DNA of 64,000 nucleotides, from the NCBI GenBank assembly GCA_944324915.1, contig CALUYD010000007.1, forward strand, positions 1 through 64,000. The letters are read 5' to 3'. The position numbers and the translations under genes were made by a program. This document shows positions 54,191 to 63,274 of the stretch, piece by piece. Numbering within the stretch: position 1 is the first letter of the stretch; every line of letters starts with the position of its first letter. The notes beneath the pieces are model-generated. The model saw nothing but the letters and a program-made list of their open reading frames with translations, ran no database searches and was not told the origin of the DNA. The stretch comes from Candidatus Gastranaerophilales bacterium (GTDB taxonomy: Bacteria; Cyanobacteriota; Vampirovibrionia; Gastranaerophilales; Gastranaerophilaceae).

Positions 54191-56797
54191 ATGACAAATA
54201 TAAATCAAGAGCTAGCTACGACATACGAAGCAAGAAAAATCGAAAAAGAAATATATGATTTTTGGGAGAAAAACGATTGTTTTAAAGCTGATTCAAATTC
54301 TCAAAAAGAGCCTTATTCAATAGTTATCCCGCCACCTAATGTTACAGGTGTATTACACATGGGTCATGCTCTTGATGGAACATTGCAAGACATTTTAGTT
54401 AGATACAATAGAATGCTGCAAAAAGAAGTTCTTTGGATGCCGGGATGCGATCATGCAGGTATAGCTACTCAAAACGTTATAGAAAAAAATCTGGCTAAAG
54501 AAGGTTTATCTCGTCATGATTTAGGTAGAGAAAAATTCCTAGAAAGAACTTGGCAATGGGCAGAAGAACACAAAAATCGAATTTTGGAACAATTTAAATT
54601 ATTAGGTGCCAGCTTTGATTTATCAAGAAAAAGATTTACTCTTGATGAGGGCTGTTCTAATGCAGTTAAAAAAGTTTTTGTTGATTTATATAATAAAGGT
54701 TTAATTTACAAAGGTAACTATATTGTAAATTGGTGTCCACGTTGTCAAAGCGCTATATCAGACGTTGAAACAAACTATGAAACAGAAGATGGACACTTAT
54801 GGGAAATTTCATACGCACTTAAAGATAAAATGGGCGCAATTGTAATTGCTACAACAAGACCGGAAACAATGTTTGGCGATGTTGCTATTGCAGTAAATCC
54901 TAATGATTATAAATATAAAGAATTAATTGGTTGCAACTGTGTAATGCCTCTAACAGGCAGAGTAATACCAATAATTGCCGATGAATATGTTGATAAATCA
55001 TTTGGAACAGGAGCTCTTAAGATTACACCGGCACACGATCCTAACGATTTTGAAGTTGGTATAAGACACAACTTACCTCAAATAAAAGTAATTGATGAAA
55101 AAGGATGTATGATGAAAAATGAATATGTTCCGCCTCAATTACAAGGATTAACAAGAGAAGAAGCAAGAGAAAAAACAGTTAAAATGCTTGAGGAAAATCA
55201 AGTATTAGTTAGAGTGACACCGCATGTTCATAACGTTGGAAAATGTCAAAGATGCAATACAACAATTGAACCTCTATTATCTCGTCAATGGTTTGTGAAA
55301 ATGGAACCACTTGCAAAACCAGCCATTGAAGCTGTTAAAACAGGGGCTATCAAATTCATTCCGCAAAGATGGGAAAAAAATTATCTGATGTGGATGGAAA
55401 ATATACGTGATTGGTGTATTTCAAGACAACTATGGTGGGGTCATCAAATTCCTGCTTATTATCATAATCAAACAGGCGAAATGGTTGTTGCTGTTGAAAA
55501 TCCAGACCCTAACAATTACACTCAAGAAACCGATGTATTAGATACTTGGTTTTCATCCGGTTTATGGCCATTTGAAACAATGGGCTGGCCGGATACAAAT
55601 CATCCGGATTATAAGAAATTTTATCCTACAAACACTCTTGTAACAGGTTTTGATATTATATTTTTCTGGGTTGCAAGAATGATTTCAATGGGATTGGAAT
55701 TTACTAAAAAACCACCATTTTCAACTGTTTACATCCATGGATTAATCAGAGATGAACATGGTCAAAAAATGTCTAAATCAAAAGGTAATACAATCGATCC
55801 TGTTGATTTAATTGAAAAATACGGTTGTGACGCATTAAGATTTACTTTAACTTATCTTTGTACTTATGGCGGACAAGATATAAAAATCAGTGATGAAAAA
55901 TTTGAATTCGGAAGAAATTTTGCAAATAAAATATGGAATGCATCAAGATTTGTTTTAATGAATTTATCTAAAAAAGATGATGAATTAAAACTTGACTTAA
56001 ATAACCTATCTATTGCAGATAAATGGATTTTAAACGAATTAAACGAAACATCAAAATTAGTCAATGAAAATCTTAAAAATTACCGAATAGGCGAAGTTGC
56101 TTCAATTTTATATGAATTCTTCTGGAATAAGTATTGTGATTGGTATGTTGAACTATCTAAAATAGAAAAAAATGAATCTGTTTTAGTTTATGTTTTAGAA
56201 AATTTCTTAAAATTAATTCATCCTATTATGCCACACATAAGCGAAGCAATTTGGCAAAAAATGCCTATAAATAAATCAACTGTGGGCATTTTAAATGCAC
56301 AATATCCAAGCTATGATGAAAAATTATGCTTTGCAAATGACGCTAAAAAAATGGAAATGGTTTTTGAAACAATAAAAACATTGAGAAATTTAAGAGCTGA
56401 ATTTAATATTCCTCTAGGCTCTAAAATAGATATTATAATTGATAAAAACGAAGAACTTTATTCTCAAATCATTCCATATCTTGAAAGATTGGCTAAAGTT
56501 AATTCAGTAAAATTTATGGCTGATTCTAGTATTCCAAAAAGCGCATATTGCACTGTGGGAGATACAAAAATTACAGTACCTTTAGAAGATTTAATTGATT
56601 TAAATCAAGAAATAGCTCGACAACAAAAGAAAATCGATAAACTTCAAGCTGAGCTAAATTCAATCGAAGGACGATTAAAAAATACTAAATTTACTCAAAG
56701 CGCACCAAAAGAGGTTGTTGAAAAAACAAAAGAAAGAAAAGATGAGCTTTTAAGTGAAATTAATTTAGTAAATAAAACAATTAAAAAACTTTCATAA
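54191..56797 (+). CDS. valS: valyl-tRNA synthetase
   Basis: ValS charges tRNA-Val. The 868 residues have the class I signatures HIGH as HMGH (56-59, in PPPNVTGVLHMGHALDG) and KMSKS (GQKMSKSKGNTIDP, about 525). The editing domain lies between, with TTRPETMFGDVAIAV. A zinc-type cluster (CPRC) and the C-terminal coiled-coil tRNA arm (about 800-868, rich in EIARQQKKIDKLQAEL) are present. AGAGGA precedes the ATG. No T-box leader is present. A strong bidirectional hairpin follows. Confidence 0.98.
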   Translation: MTNINQELATTYEARKIEKEIYDFWEKNDCFKADSNSQKEPYSIVIPPPNVTGVLHMGHALDGTLQDILVRYNRMLQKEVLWMPGCDHAGIATQNVIEKNLAKEGLSRHDLGREKFLERTWQWAEEHKNRILEQFKLLGASFDLSRKRFTLDEGCSNAVKKVFVDLYNKGLIYKGNYIVNWCPRCQSAISDVETNYETEDGHLWEISYALKDKMGAIVIATTRPETMFGDVAIAVNPNDYKYKELIGCNCVMPLTGRVIPIIADEYVDKSFGTGALKITPAHDPNDFEVGIRHNLPQIKVIDEKGCMMKNEYVPPQLQGLTREEAREKTVKMLEENQVLVRVTPHVHNVGKCQRCNTTIEPLLSRQWFVKMEPLAKPAIEAVKTGAIKFIPQRWEKNYLMWMENIRDWCISRQLWWGHQIPAYYHNQTGEMVVAVENPDPNNYTQETDVLDTWFSSGLWPFETMGWPDTNHPDYKKFYPTNTLVTGFDIIFFWVARMISMGLEFTKKPPFSTVYIHGLIRDEHGQKMSKSKGNTIDPVDLIEKYGCDALRFTLTYLCTYGGQDIKISDEKFEFGRNFANKIWNASRFVLMNLSKKDDELKLDLNNLSIADKWILNELNETSKLVNENLKNYRIGEVASILYEFFWNKYCDWYVELSKIEKNESVLVYVLENFLKLIHPIMPHISEAIWQKMPINKSTVGILNAQYPSYDEKLCFANDAKKMEMVFETIKTLRNLRAEFNIPLGSKIDIIIDKNEELYSQIIPYLERLAKVNSVKFMADSSIPKSAYCTVGDTKITVPLEDLIDLNQEIARQQKKIDKLQAELNSIEGRLKNTKFTQSAPKEVVEKTKERKDELLSEINLVNKTIKKLS

Positions 56798-56805
56798 ACA
56801 AAATT

Positions 56806-56830
56806 AAAACCCTCTTAAATAGAGGGTTTT
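56806..56830. terminator. bidirectional terminator between valS and the DPM1-like gene
   Basis: AAAACCCTCT-TAAAT-AGAGGGTTTT, a perfect 10-bp stem with A/T flanks on both sides. The GT2 stop codon overlaps its right arm. Confidence 0.8.
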
Positions 56831-57539
56831 AAACTATAAACTTAATTTTAATAACATTGAATAAAGCTTCAAGAAAAATCTTATAATTCATTTTAGATTT
56901 TCCAAATTTTCTATCTTCAAAAATTATCGGAAATTCAGCTATTGTTGCGCCATTAACATAAGCACGATATTTCATTTCAATTTGAAAAGCATAACCCTTT
57001 GAAATAATATTATTTAAGCCGATTTTATTTAAAATATCCAATCTCCAGCCGTTATAACCCCCTGTTAAATCTTTAATTGGGCAATTTAAGATTAATCTTG
57101 AATATAAAGAGCCGCCTCTTGAAATAAGGCTTCTAAATAAATTCCAGCCCTTAACTTTAGCACCTTGAATATTTCTTGAAGCAATTACTACGTCATTATC
57201 TTGTAATTTGTCTATAATATTAACCAAATACTCCGGATTATGCGAAAAATCGGCATCCATTTCAATAAATGCTTTATATCCTAAATCAGCGCCATATTTA
57301 AAGCCATCAATATATGCGCTTGCAAGCCCGTATTTTCCGCCTCTTTCCAGCAAGTAAAGATTGTCATTATTATATTGCAAGCGTTTTACAATTTTTGCGG
57401 TTTCATCCTTTGAATTATCATCAACAACTAAAACGCCAATATCCTTGCCTTTTAGAATATCAAAAACACATTTTATAATGCTTTCTATGTTCATTTCTTC
57501 ATTAAAAGTAGGAATAATAACTAATGTCTTCAATTTCAT
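56829..57539 (-). CDS. polyprenol-phosphate mannosyltransferase-like GT2
   Basis: A family 2 glycosyltransferase of the DPM1 type, 236 residues from ATG 57539. It shows the start LVIIPTFNEEMNIESII, VVDDNSKDETA, the metal motif EMDADFSHNPEYL (DxD), and the later RGGSLYSRLILNCPIKDLTGGYNGWR and FEDRKFGKSKM. These enzymes load mannose or glucose onto polyprenol phosphate for wall or glycan building. No C-terminal membrane domain is present. The ATG is chosen because a TATATT box ends seven bases before it; an upstream TTG has no support. No glycan cluster surrounds it. Confidence 0.9.
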   Translation of the reverse strand: MKLKTLVIIPTFNEEMNIESIIKCVFDILKGKDIGVLVVDDNSKDETAKIVKRLQYNNDNLYLLERGGKYGLASAYIDGFKYGADLGYKAFIEMDADFSHNPEYLVNIIDKLQDNDVVIASRNIQGAKVKGWNLFRSLISRGGSLYSRLILNCPIKDLTGGYNGWRLDILNKIGLNNIISKGYAFQIEMKYRAYVNGATIAEFPIIFEDRKFGKSKMNYKIFLEALFNVIKIKFIV

Positions 57540-57546
57540 ACCTTGC

Positions 57547-57552
57547 AATATA
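57547..57552 (-). promoter_or_regulatory. GT2 gene -10 box, leaderless geometry
   Basis: TATATT on the minus strand, seven bases before the ATG. The AAGGT between them is too close to the ATG to serve as a ribosome site. Confidence 0.35.
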
Positions 57553-57637
57553 TATCTAATTACTATTAAACTACTTTTTTTAAAATCAATAAATTAATTA
57601 TTAAGTTTTATTAAAAAAAGAAATTAAAACTATCAAT

Positions 57638-57666
57638 TTGTATTAGAAAAAATACTTTATTAGAAT
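57638..57666 (+). promoter_or_regulatory. promoter of the small-RNA unit
   Basis: TTGTAT (57638-57643), a 17-bp spacer, TAGAAT (57661-57666). No reading frame follows; it points to the terminator at 57782-57815. Confidence 0.6.
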
Positions 57667-57672
57667 GTAAGG

Positions 57673-57815
57673 GAAGTTAATAAATTATTTTGAAAATATG
57701 ATATAGATAATCACTAAAATTAAATAATAGAGGATAATAAAAAAAGTATTTTACTCTCTCTCTTGATATCCTCGTGTTTATAATGTTTGACCAAGTTATG
57801 TCAAACATTTTTTTT
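57673..57815 (+). ncRNA. candidate small RNA, about 143 nt
   Basis: A complete transcription unit without a reading frame lies between the divergent starts and ends of GT2 and murE: promoter at 57638-57666, then a hairpin GAGGATA/TATCCTC (57730-57736 with 57767-57773) whose 30-base loop holds CTCTCTCTCTTG, then a perfect intrinsic terminator. The loop could pair with ribosome sites of the GAGAG or GGAGAG type. The terminator faces the plus strand only, and no plus-strand gene precedes it. It matches no RNA family I know (6S, SRP, tmRNA, RNase P and common riboswitches were considered). Confidence 0.5.
57782..57815 (+). terminator. intrinsic terminator of the small-RNA unit
   Basis: AATGTTTGAC-CAAGTTAT-GTCAAACATT (57782-57809), a 10-bp perfect stem, with eight T in 57808-57815. 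In the other direction, past murE, the stem lacks a T-run. Confidence 0.8.
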
Positions 57816-57830
57816 ATTTATAAATTTTTA

Positions 57831-59291
57831 TTATTCACCAAAAACTTTTACAACTTCTTCTCTATCATCAAAATGAACAGTTCTATCTGCAAGAATTTGA
57901 TAATCTTCATGACCTTTTCCTGCTAATACAAGAACATCATTTTCAGATGAAATATCTTTTAAAAGTTTAATTGCAAGATGTCTATCTGATTCAACAAAAA
58001 CTGTCTTTGGATTAATTAATGCAAGTCCAGATAAAATATCAGTTATAATTTGTTGAGGATCTTCGCTTCTTGGGTTATCGGATGTGATAATAATCTTATC
58101 GCATAATTGTTGAGCAATTTTACCCATTTTAGGTCTTTTTGTGCAATCTCTGTTGCCACCACAACCAAATAGACAAATTAAATTACCGTCTTTTGGAGTT
58201 AATTCTCTTGCTGCTCTTAAGATATTTTCTAAACCATCCGGAGTGTGAGCATAATCAACAATCACCATAGGATTGGTTCTTACTATCTCAAATCTTCCTG
58301 CAACGCTTTTTGTTTCTTCAAGAGCAGATTTAATAACTTCAAGTTCAATTCCGTTAAATAAACCGGCACCTATTGCAGCTAGGCAATTATAAACACTAAA
58401 CATACCGTTTAAATGAAGTTTAAAGTTAAGAGATTTTTCTTTATAAACAACATCAAACGAAACACCATCAGACATAAATTCAACATTTTTAGCCATTAAA
58501 TCAGCTTTATTTTTTACACCGTAAGTAATTACATTAACACCTTGAGGAACAACGTCGATAAGTTTTTTTGCATACTTATCATCCATATTTATAACAGCAC
58601 CAGCACCTTCTTTTAAACCTTTGAACAATTTAGCTTTAGCGTTAAAATAATTGTCCATTGTAATATGATAATCAAGGTGATCTTGAGTTAAATTAGTAAA
58701 AATTGCAAGAGAAAAATTACAATTTTTAACTCTGAATTGTTCAAGAGCATGACTAGACACTTCAGTTATTACATTTAAAACATCTGCTTTTAATATTTTT
58801 TGCAATGTTTCTTGCATTTGCGGAGCTTGAGGCGTTGTGTGTTTTGCTTCTAAATAATCATCTTTTGAAGCAAGTTTATAGCCTAAAGTTCCAATTAAAG
58901 CACATTTTTTATTGTTTTCTTCAAAAATCTTTTGAACCAAATGAGCAACGGTAGTTTTGCCGTTTGTTCCTGTAACACCCATCAAATTTAAAGATAAACT
59001 TGGGTTATGATAAAATGCTGCAGCCAAATCTGCGATTGATTCTTGAGTTGATTTAACGATAATTTGAGGTATTTCAATATTCAAAGGTCTTTCACACATC
59101 AGTGCAACTGCACCTTTTTCAAAAGCGCTTTGAGCAAAATCATGTCCATCAACATGTTCGCCTTTAAGACAAACAAAAATCTCATGCGAATTAATCGTAT
59201 TTGAATTATATGAAATTCCTTTTATATCAATATCTTTAAAGTTCAATACTTCGATAGCATCTATATTTTTTATTAATTTACTTAAGTCCAT
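57831..59291 (-). CDS. murE: UDP-MurNAc-tripeptide synthetase (meso-DAP type)
   Basis: MurE adds the third residue to the peptidoglycan stem peptide. The 486 residues have the ATP motif GVTGTNGKTT (105-114) and the MurE substrate loop SDNPRSEDP (about 405-413), whose DNPR form selects meso-diaminopimelate rather than lysine. It lies directly downstream of ftsI in the same direction, in a standard wall/division cluster. GAGGAA precedes the ATG. It marks the wall as meso-DAP type, as in Gram-negatives and cyanobacteria. Confidence 0.96.
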   Translation of the reverse strand: MDLSKLIKNIDAIEVLNFKDIDIKGISYNSNTINSHEIFVCLKGEHVDGHDFAQSAFEKGAVALMCERPLNIEIPQIIVKSTQESIADLAAAFYHNPSLSLNLMGVTGTNGKTTVAHLVQKIFEENNKKCALIGTLGYKLASKDDYLEAKHTTPQAPQMQETLQKILKADVLNVITEVSSHALEQFRVKNCNFSLAIFTNLTQDHLDYHITMDNYFNAKAKLFKGLKEGAGAVINMDDKYAKKLIDVVPQGVNVITYGVKNKADLMAKNVEFMSDGVSFDVVYKEKSLNFKLHLNGMFSVYNCLAAIGAGLFNGIELEVIKSALEETKSVAGRFEIVRTNPMVIVDYAHTPDGLENILRAARELTPKDGNLICLFGCGGNRDCTKRPKMGKIAQQLCDKIIITSDNPRSEDPQQIITDILSGLALINPKTVFVESDRHLAIKLLKDISSENDVLVLAGKGHEDYQILADRTVHFDDREEVVKVFGE

Positions 59292-59333
59292 ACAATTTCC
59301 TCAGTTTTCTATATATTTAATTTTACCAAAAAA

Positions 59334-61049
59334 TTATTTTTTAGCTTGCTTATCCGGATTTAAATTCAAAATTCTGACTAATTCCATTGAAATTTCTTTA
59401 AATACAGGGGCTGCAACAGTAGAACCCCATATACCTTCGCCGTTTGGCGAATCAACAATAACATATAACACAACTCTAGGATCGGTTGCAGGGAAATAAC
59501 CAATCATGGATGTATATAATTTATTTGAATAACCTGTACCATTTGCATTTGGCTTTCTTGAGGTACCTGTTTTAGCTGCAATATAAAAATCATCCATTTT
59601 TGCGGTGTTTCTGCCATTTTCCATTGATTTTACAAGCAATTGAGTAATATCCTTAGCATCTTGTTCTTCAAGTATTCTTCTTCGAACTATTTTTTGCTCT
59701 GCTTCTTCAGGTGAATACTTTATAACATGCGGAGTAACCCAAACCCCATTATTTGCAATCGCACTAACTGCTGCGACCATTTGAATAACAGTAGTTGAAG
59801 CGCCGTATCCATAACCCATAGCGCCATGTGTAGCTACATCCCAATATTTAGGAGATGGTAATAACCCGGCTGATTCACCAGGTAAATCAATTCCTGTTTT
59901 TTCACCAAAATTGAACAATTTTAAACTATCATAAAATTCTCTATCAGTCATCATTTGAGCTATTTTAATAGACGCTATATTTGATGAATGTTCAAATAAA
60001 TACACTAAATCAATAACTCCCGGTGCACCTTTAGATTTGTAATCGTAATTATAAATATCCCACCAACCAATTTTCATTTTACCTGTGTCATTTATGCGAG
60101 TGTTTTTATTGATTTTTTTATTCATAAACCCGCATGCAACAGTAATAATTTTAAAAGTTGAACCAGGCGGGAAAACATCAGATATAGCCCAATTTTTCAT
60201 ATCTTGCATAGAATATTTGTTATATTCATTAGGATTATAAGTAGGAGCTATCGCAAGAGCTAAAATTTCGCCTGTTTTAGGGTCCATTACAATAGCTGCT
60301 GCTCTTGGGGCTTTAAATTTTTGGATTGCTTTAAATAAATATTTTTCACATACATGCTGAACCGCACTATCAATTGTAAGTGCTAAAGTTTTACCTTTAA
60401 CGGGAGCTGAAACATCTGCAGGATTTACACTGATATTATAAATAATATCTCCATTTGGAGCTTTTTCGTAAGTAATTGTCTTATCTACATATTCCAGATA
60501 ATCTTTAGCACGATATTCGATACCGCCTGCAGTATCAGCATTTGGATTATAAAAGCCTAAAATATGAGCAGCGAGTGTTCCTTGAGGATAAACACGTTTG
60601 TTTTTAACCTCATAAGATAATTCTCGCAAACCCTTTTTCTTGATTTCACGAACAGTTTTTCTGTCTAAATCTTTCTTTACGGTAATTATTTTTTTATTTG
60701 TTTGAGATAATTTTTTAGTTAATTCTCCAACAGGAATTTTAACATAAGGAGATAATATCTCGGCTAATTCCCTTGGAGTGTAATCATAATATTCAGGATG
60801 TGCATATAAAACAAATGTTGTTTTATCGGCAGCGAGTTTAAAACCGTATCTATCTACAATTTCACCTCTTAAAACATACATTTTGGATGTTCTTTGAGAT
60901 TTTGCTTTATTTTTACAATGTCTGATATCGCAAACTTGCAATAAAAAAAGATACAATATCAACCCAAGAAAACAAAAATAAAATATGGATTGCAAGCATC
61001 CCATACGTCTGTCAAATTTGTTATGAACGCTGTTTTTCAACTCTCTCAC
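59334..61049 (-). CDS. ftsI: division transpeptidase FtsI (PBP3 class)
   Basis: A class B penicillin-binding protein of 571 residues. A membrane helix lies at about 20-40, then the dimerisation region (TSKMYVLRGEIVDRYG, the RGxIxDRxG motif), then the transpeptidase domain with Ser297-x-x-Lys300 (PGSTFKI), SSN at 355-357 and KTGT at 493-496. It cross-links septal peptidoglycan. The position between an FtsL-like gene and murE fits FtsI. It starts six bases after the FtsL-like gene ends. Confidence 0.94.
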   Translation of the reverse strand: MRELKNSVHNKFDRRMGCLQSIFYFCFLGLILYLFLLQVCDIRHCKNKAKSQRTSKMYVLRGEIVDRYGFKLAADKTTFVLYAHPEYYDYTPRELAEILSPYVKIPVGELTKKLSQTNKKIITVKKDLDRKTVREIKKKGLRELSYEVKNKRVYPQGTLAAHILGFYNPNADTAGGIEYRAKDYLEYVDKTITYEKAPNGDIIYNISVNPADVSAPVKGKTLALTIDSAVQHVCEKYLFKAIQKFKAPRAAAIVMDPKTGEILALAIAPTYNPNEYNKYSMQDMKNWAISDVFPPGSTFKIITVACGFMNKKINKNTRINDTGKMKIGWWDIYNYDYKSKGAPGVIDLVYLFEHSSNIASIKIAQMMTDREFYDSLKLFNFGEKTGIDLPGESAGLLPSPKYWDVATHGAMGYGYGASTTVIQMVAAVSAIANNGVWVTPHVIKYSPEEAEQKIVRRRILEEQDAKDITQLLVKSMENGRNTAKMDDFYIAAKTGTSRKPNANGTGYSNKLYTSMIGYFPATDPRVVLYVIVDSPNGEGIWGSTVAAPVFKEISMELVRILNLNPDKQAKK

Positions 61050-61054
61050 CGAAA

Positions 61055-61540
61055 TTAATAGCTAACGACCAAAGACTTTTTAGATTGTTTTTTATTTAAA
61101 TTCAAATCGGGTAAAGCAATCGCATCAACTTCAACAACATGTCTTGCACGTTCTAATATATTTGTTTTTGAAACTGCTTTATCGATATTGTAATAAGATT
61201 GCAAACTATCAACTTTATTTTGCAATTCATCATTTTCATAATTTAATTCCAAAGTTTCTCTTGAAATTTGATTTAATTGAACTTCTTTACAAGAAACAAA
61301 ATAATAACAAACAAGACAAAATACTACCAAAAATATTAAAACACCATACAAAAAGTTATTAACTCTCTGTATAATCATTTCTTTATAAGATTTCTCATTT
61401 ACAAAATAACCGCTTATAATTTGACTATTATCGCCGCTAATTGGGTTTGTCACCTCATTAGAATGAGGATTCTTTTGAGCTTCGGTTTTTTGTTTCTTGG
61501 TATTTATTTTATTTTTATATTTATTAAACGAAGGTTTCAA
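61055..61540 (-). CDS. FtsL-like division protein
   Basis: A 161-residue protein with a polar N-terminus (about 58 residues), one membrane helix (FLYGVLIFLVVFCLVCYYFV, about 63-83) and a short coiled coil (LNQISRETLELNYENDELQNKVDSLQ). This layout and its place between rsmH and ftsI are those of FtsL, which holds FtsI and FtsW at the septum with FtsB. FtsL evolves fast, so sequence alone cannot prove it. Naming rests on topology and context. Confidence 0.7.
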   Translation of the reverse strand: MKPSFNKYKNKINTKKQKTEAQKNPHSNEVTNPISGDNSQIISGYFVNEKSYKEMIIQRVNNFLYGVLIFLVVFCLVCYYFVSCKEVQLNQISRETLELNYENDELQNKVDSLQSYYNIDKAVSKTNILERARHVVEVDAIALPDLNLNKKQSKKSLVVSY

Positions 61541-61547
61541 TTATTTC

Positions 61548-62495
61548 TCACTTAATTTTTCTTGCAATTCGTAGTTTAGCACTCCTTGATGGAGGATTTA
61601 TTTTTAATTCTTCTTCAGTTGCCATAATCGGCTTTTTGTTCACTAATTCTAACAATCTACCGCCGCATGTGCAAATGGGAGCGGCTTTGTCGCAACGACA
61701 CTGTGAAGAATATAATTTCAATGTTCTTTTTGCTAATCTGTCCTCTAATGAGTGGAAAGATAACAAACTTATTATAGCACCAACATCCGTTAATTCGATA
61801 ACTTTCTTCAATGTATTTTCAAAATTTAACAATTCATGATTAACTTCAATTCTGATAGCTTGAAACACTCTTGTAGCAGGATGTATCTTAGATTTAATAT
61901 TTGGAGTTGACCTTTTTATTAAATCGGCAAGCTCAAGCGTGGTATCAATTGGTCGATTTTCAATTATTGCCTTTGCTATTCTTTTTGAAAAACGTTCCTC
62001 GCCATAATTTGAGAAAATATCAACAAGTTGCGCTTCTTTATATTTATTTACAACATCCCATGCGCTAAATTCTTGATCTTGATTAAAACGCATATCCAAA
62101 GGAGCATCTTTCATAAAACTAAAACCACGCTCTAAACAAGTTAATTGATGATATGAAGCACCTAAATCGAAAATAACTCCGCCTGTAATTTTTTCTATTC
62201 CTAATTTTTTCAAATGAATATCAATATCAGCATAACTGCCTTTTATAATTGTTAAGTTTTTGTAGTCTTGAAGCCTTTTAGTAGCATGTTTAATCGCATC
62301 ATCATCAACATCAAAAGAAATTAATCTTCCGCTAGGCGAAATTCTTTTTAATATTTCTTCACTATGACCGCCACCTCCTAGTGTGCAATCAACAAATATT
62401 TTATCCGAATTATAACAATTAAGACTGTCAACCACTTCATTTTTCATGACAGTATAATGTATAAATTCAGCCGTATTTTTTTGTTTATTTTCCAT
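61548..62495 (-). CDS. rsmH: 16S rRNA (cytosine-1402-N4)-methyltransferase
   Basis: RsmH (MraW) methylates C1402 in the decoding centre. The 315 residues show the start FIHYTVMKNEVVDSLN, the SAM motif FVDCTLGGGGHSEEIL, GVIFDLGASYHQL, and the end PSRSAKLRIARKI, all typical. It sits at the head of the wall/division cluster as usual, but mraZ is missing and an unknown gene lies upstream. It begins three bases after that gene ends. Confidence 0.97.
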   Translation of the reverse strand: MENKQKNTAEFIHYTVMKNEVVDSLNCYNSDKIFVDCTLGGGGHSEEILKRISPSGRLISFDVDDDAIKHATKRLQDYKNLTIIKGSYADIDIHLKKLGIEKITGGVIFDLGASYHQLTCLERGFSFMKDAPLDMRFNQDQEFSAWDVVNKYKEAQLVDIFSNYGEERFSKRIAKAIIENRPIDTTLELADLIKRSTPNIKSKIHPATRVFQAIRIEVNHELLNFENTLKKVIELTDVGAIISLLSFHSLEDRLAKRTLKLYSSQCRCDKAAPICTCGGRLLELVNKKPIMATEEELKINPPSRSAKLRIARKIK

Positions 62496-62497
62496 AT

Positions 62498-62878
62498 TTA
62501 AAAATTAATCATTCTTTTAAAATTTTTCAAAACGCCCTTTAGTGGTTTATCCCATTCACCCATAAGGTTTTCTGTATGATATTTTTGATATTGTTCAATT
62601 ATATTTTGAGGTAATCTTTCATTTTGCCTTAAAATATTAGCAATGCTATATAAAAATTCATCCTGAACTTCCGCATAATCCTTTATTTTAGCCCTTAATT
62701 CCTCATCTGCTTCACGATGAACAAGAGCATCAAAAGCACATTTTATATTAATATCATTTTTTTCTTTAGGAAAGCTACTTAACGCTTTACTTACGGTGAT
62801 TTTACCTTTCAAAACTTCGATAATCAGTTTTGCGGTAATCAACCTGTTTTCATATATTTTTAGTTTTTCACTTTCCAT
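62498..62878 (-). CDS. unknown protein at the head of the division cluster, 126 aa
   Basis: I do not recognise this helical protein of 126 residues (ENRLITAKLIIEVLKGKITVSKALSSFPKEKND at the start, ANILRQNERLPQNIIEQYQKYH at the end). No signal or membrane helix. It sits where mraZ often lies, upstream of rsmH, but has no MraZ motifs. The ATG at 62878 is chosen because a perfect TATAAT ends six bases before it; a GTG at 62893 would place that box inside the gene. Its start comes just after the BlaI-like gene ends, so it has its own promoter. Confidence 0.65.
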   Translation of the reverse strand: MESEKLKIYENRLITAKLIIEVLKGKITVSKALSSFPKEKNDINIKCAFDALVHREADEELRAKIKDYAEVQDEFLYSIANILRQNERLPQNIIEQYQKYHTENLMGEWDKPLKGVLKNFKRMINF

Positions 62879-62884
62879 GATTAA

Positions 62885-62890
62885 ATTATA
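62885..62890 (-). promoter_or_regulatory. -10 box before the rsmH-ftsI-murE cluster, leaderless geometry
   Basis: A perfect TATAAT on the minus strand, six bases before the ATG at 62878, overlapping the last codons of the BlaI-like gene. No convincing -35 box. Confidence 0.45.
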
Positions 62891-63239
62891 CACCGACTAA
62901 GCAATTTTGCTCCATCATAGATTTTAAAATTAAGGAAAGTCGCTCAATATCTCCATTACAGTACCTGTTTGAAATTTCGCTTAGTGATTTTACAATAATT
63001 TCATCGCTAGAATAAACAGTTCTATAATAGAATTTTTTGCCTTGTTTATATCTTAATAAAATCTTTTTTTCAAAAAGTCTGTCCATAACGGTTTTAATAG
63101 TTGTATATGCACGTTTGTCACCGTTGTTGTTCAAAATATGATAAACATCTTTAACAGAATTAGTATAAATTCCTTGTTGTTCCAAGTTCCATAATACATT
63201 TAATATTGCAGACTCTAAACTTCCATGTCTGGATAGCAT
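62886..63239 (-). CDS. BlaI/MecI-family transcriptional regulator
   Basis: A 117-residue winged-helix regulator (Penicillinase_R family): LESAILNVLWNLEQQGIYTNSVKDVYHILNN, then the recognition part AYTTIKTVMDRLFEKKILLRYKQGKKFYYR, then a dimerisation tail. BlaI-type repressors are released by proteolysis after a sensor (BlaR1) detects beta-lactam; no BlaR1 or beta-lactamase gene is near. Lying just upstream of wall and division genes, it may control them or respond to wall stress. The start is ATG 63239 with AAGGAAT upstream. Confidence 0.9.
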   Translation of the reverse strand: MLSRHGSLESAILNVLWNLEQQGIYTNSVKDVYHILNNNGDKRAYTTIKTVMDRLFEKKILLRYKQGKKFYYRTVYSSDEIIVKSLSEISNRYCNGDIERLSLILKSMMEQNCLVGV

Positions 63240-63274
63240 AATTATTCCTTTCTTGTTGTTAATGTCTTTTTATT

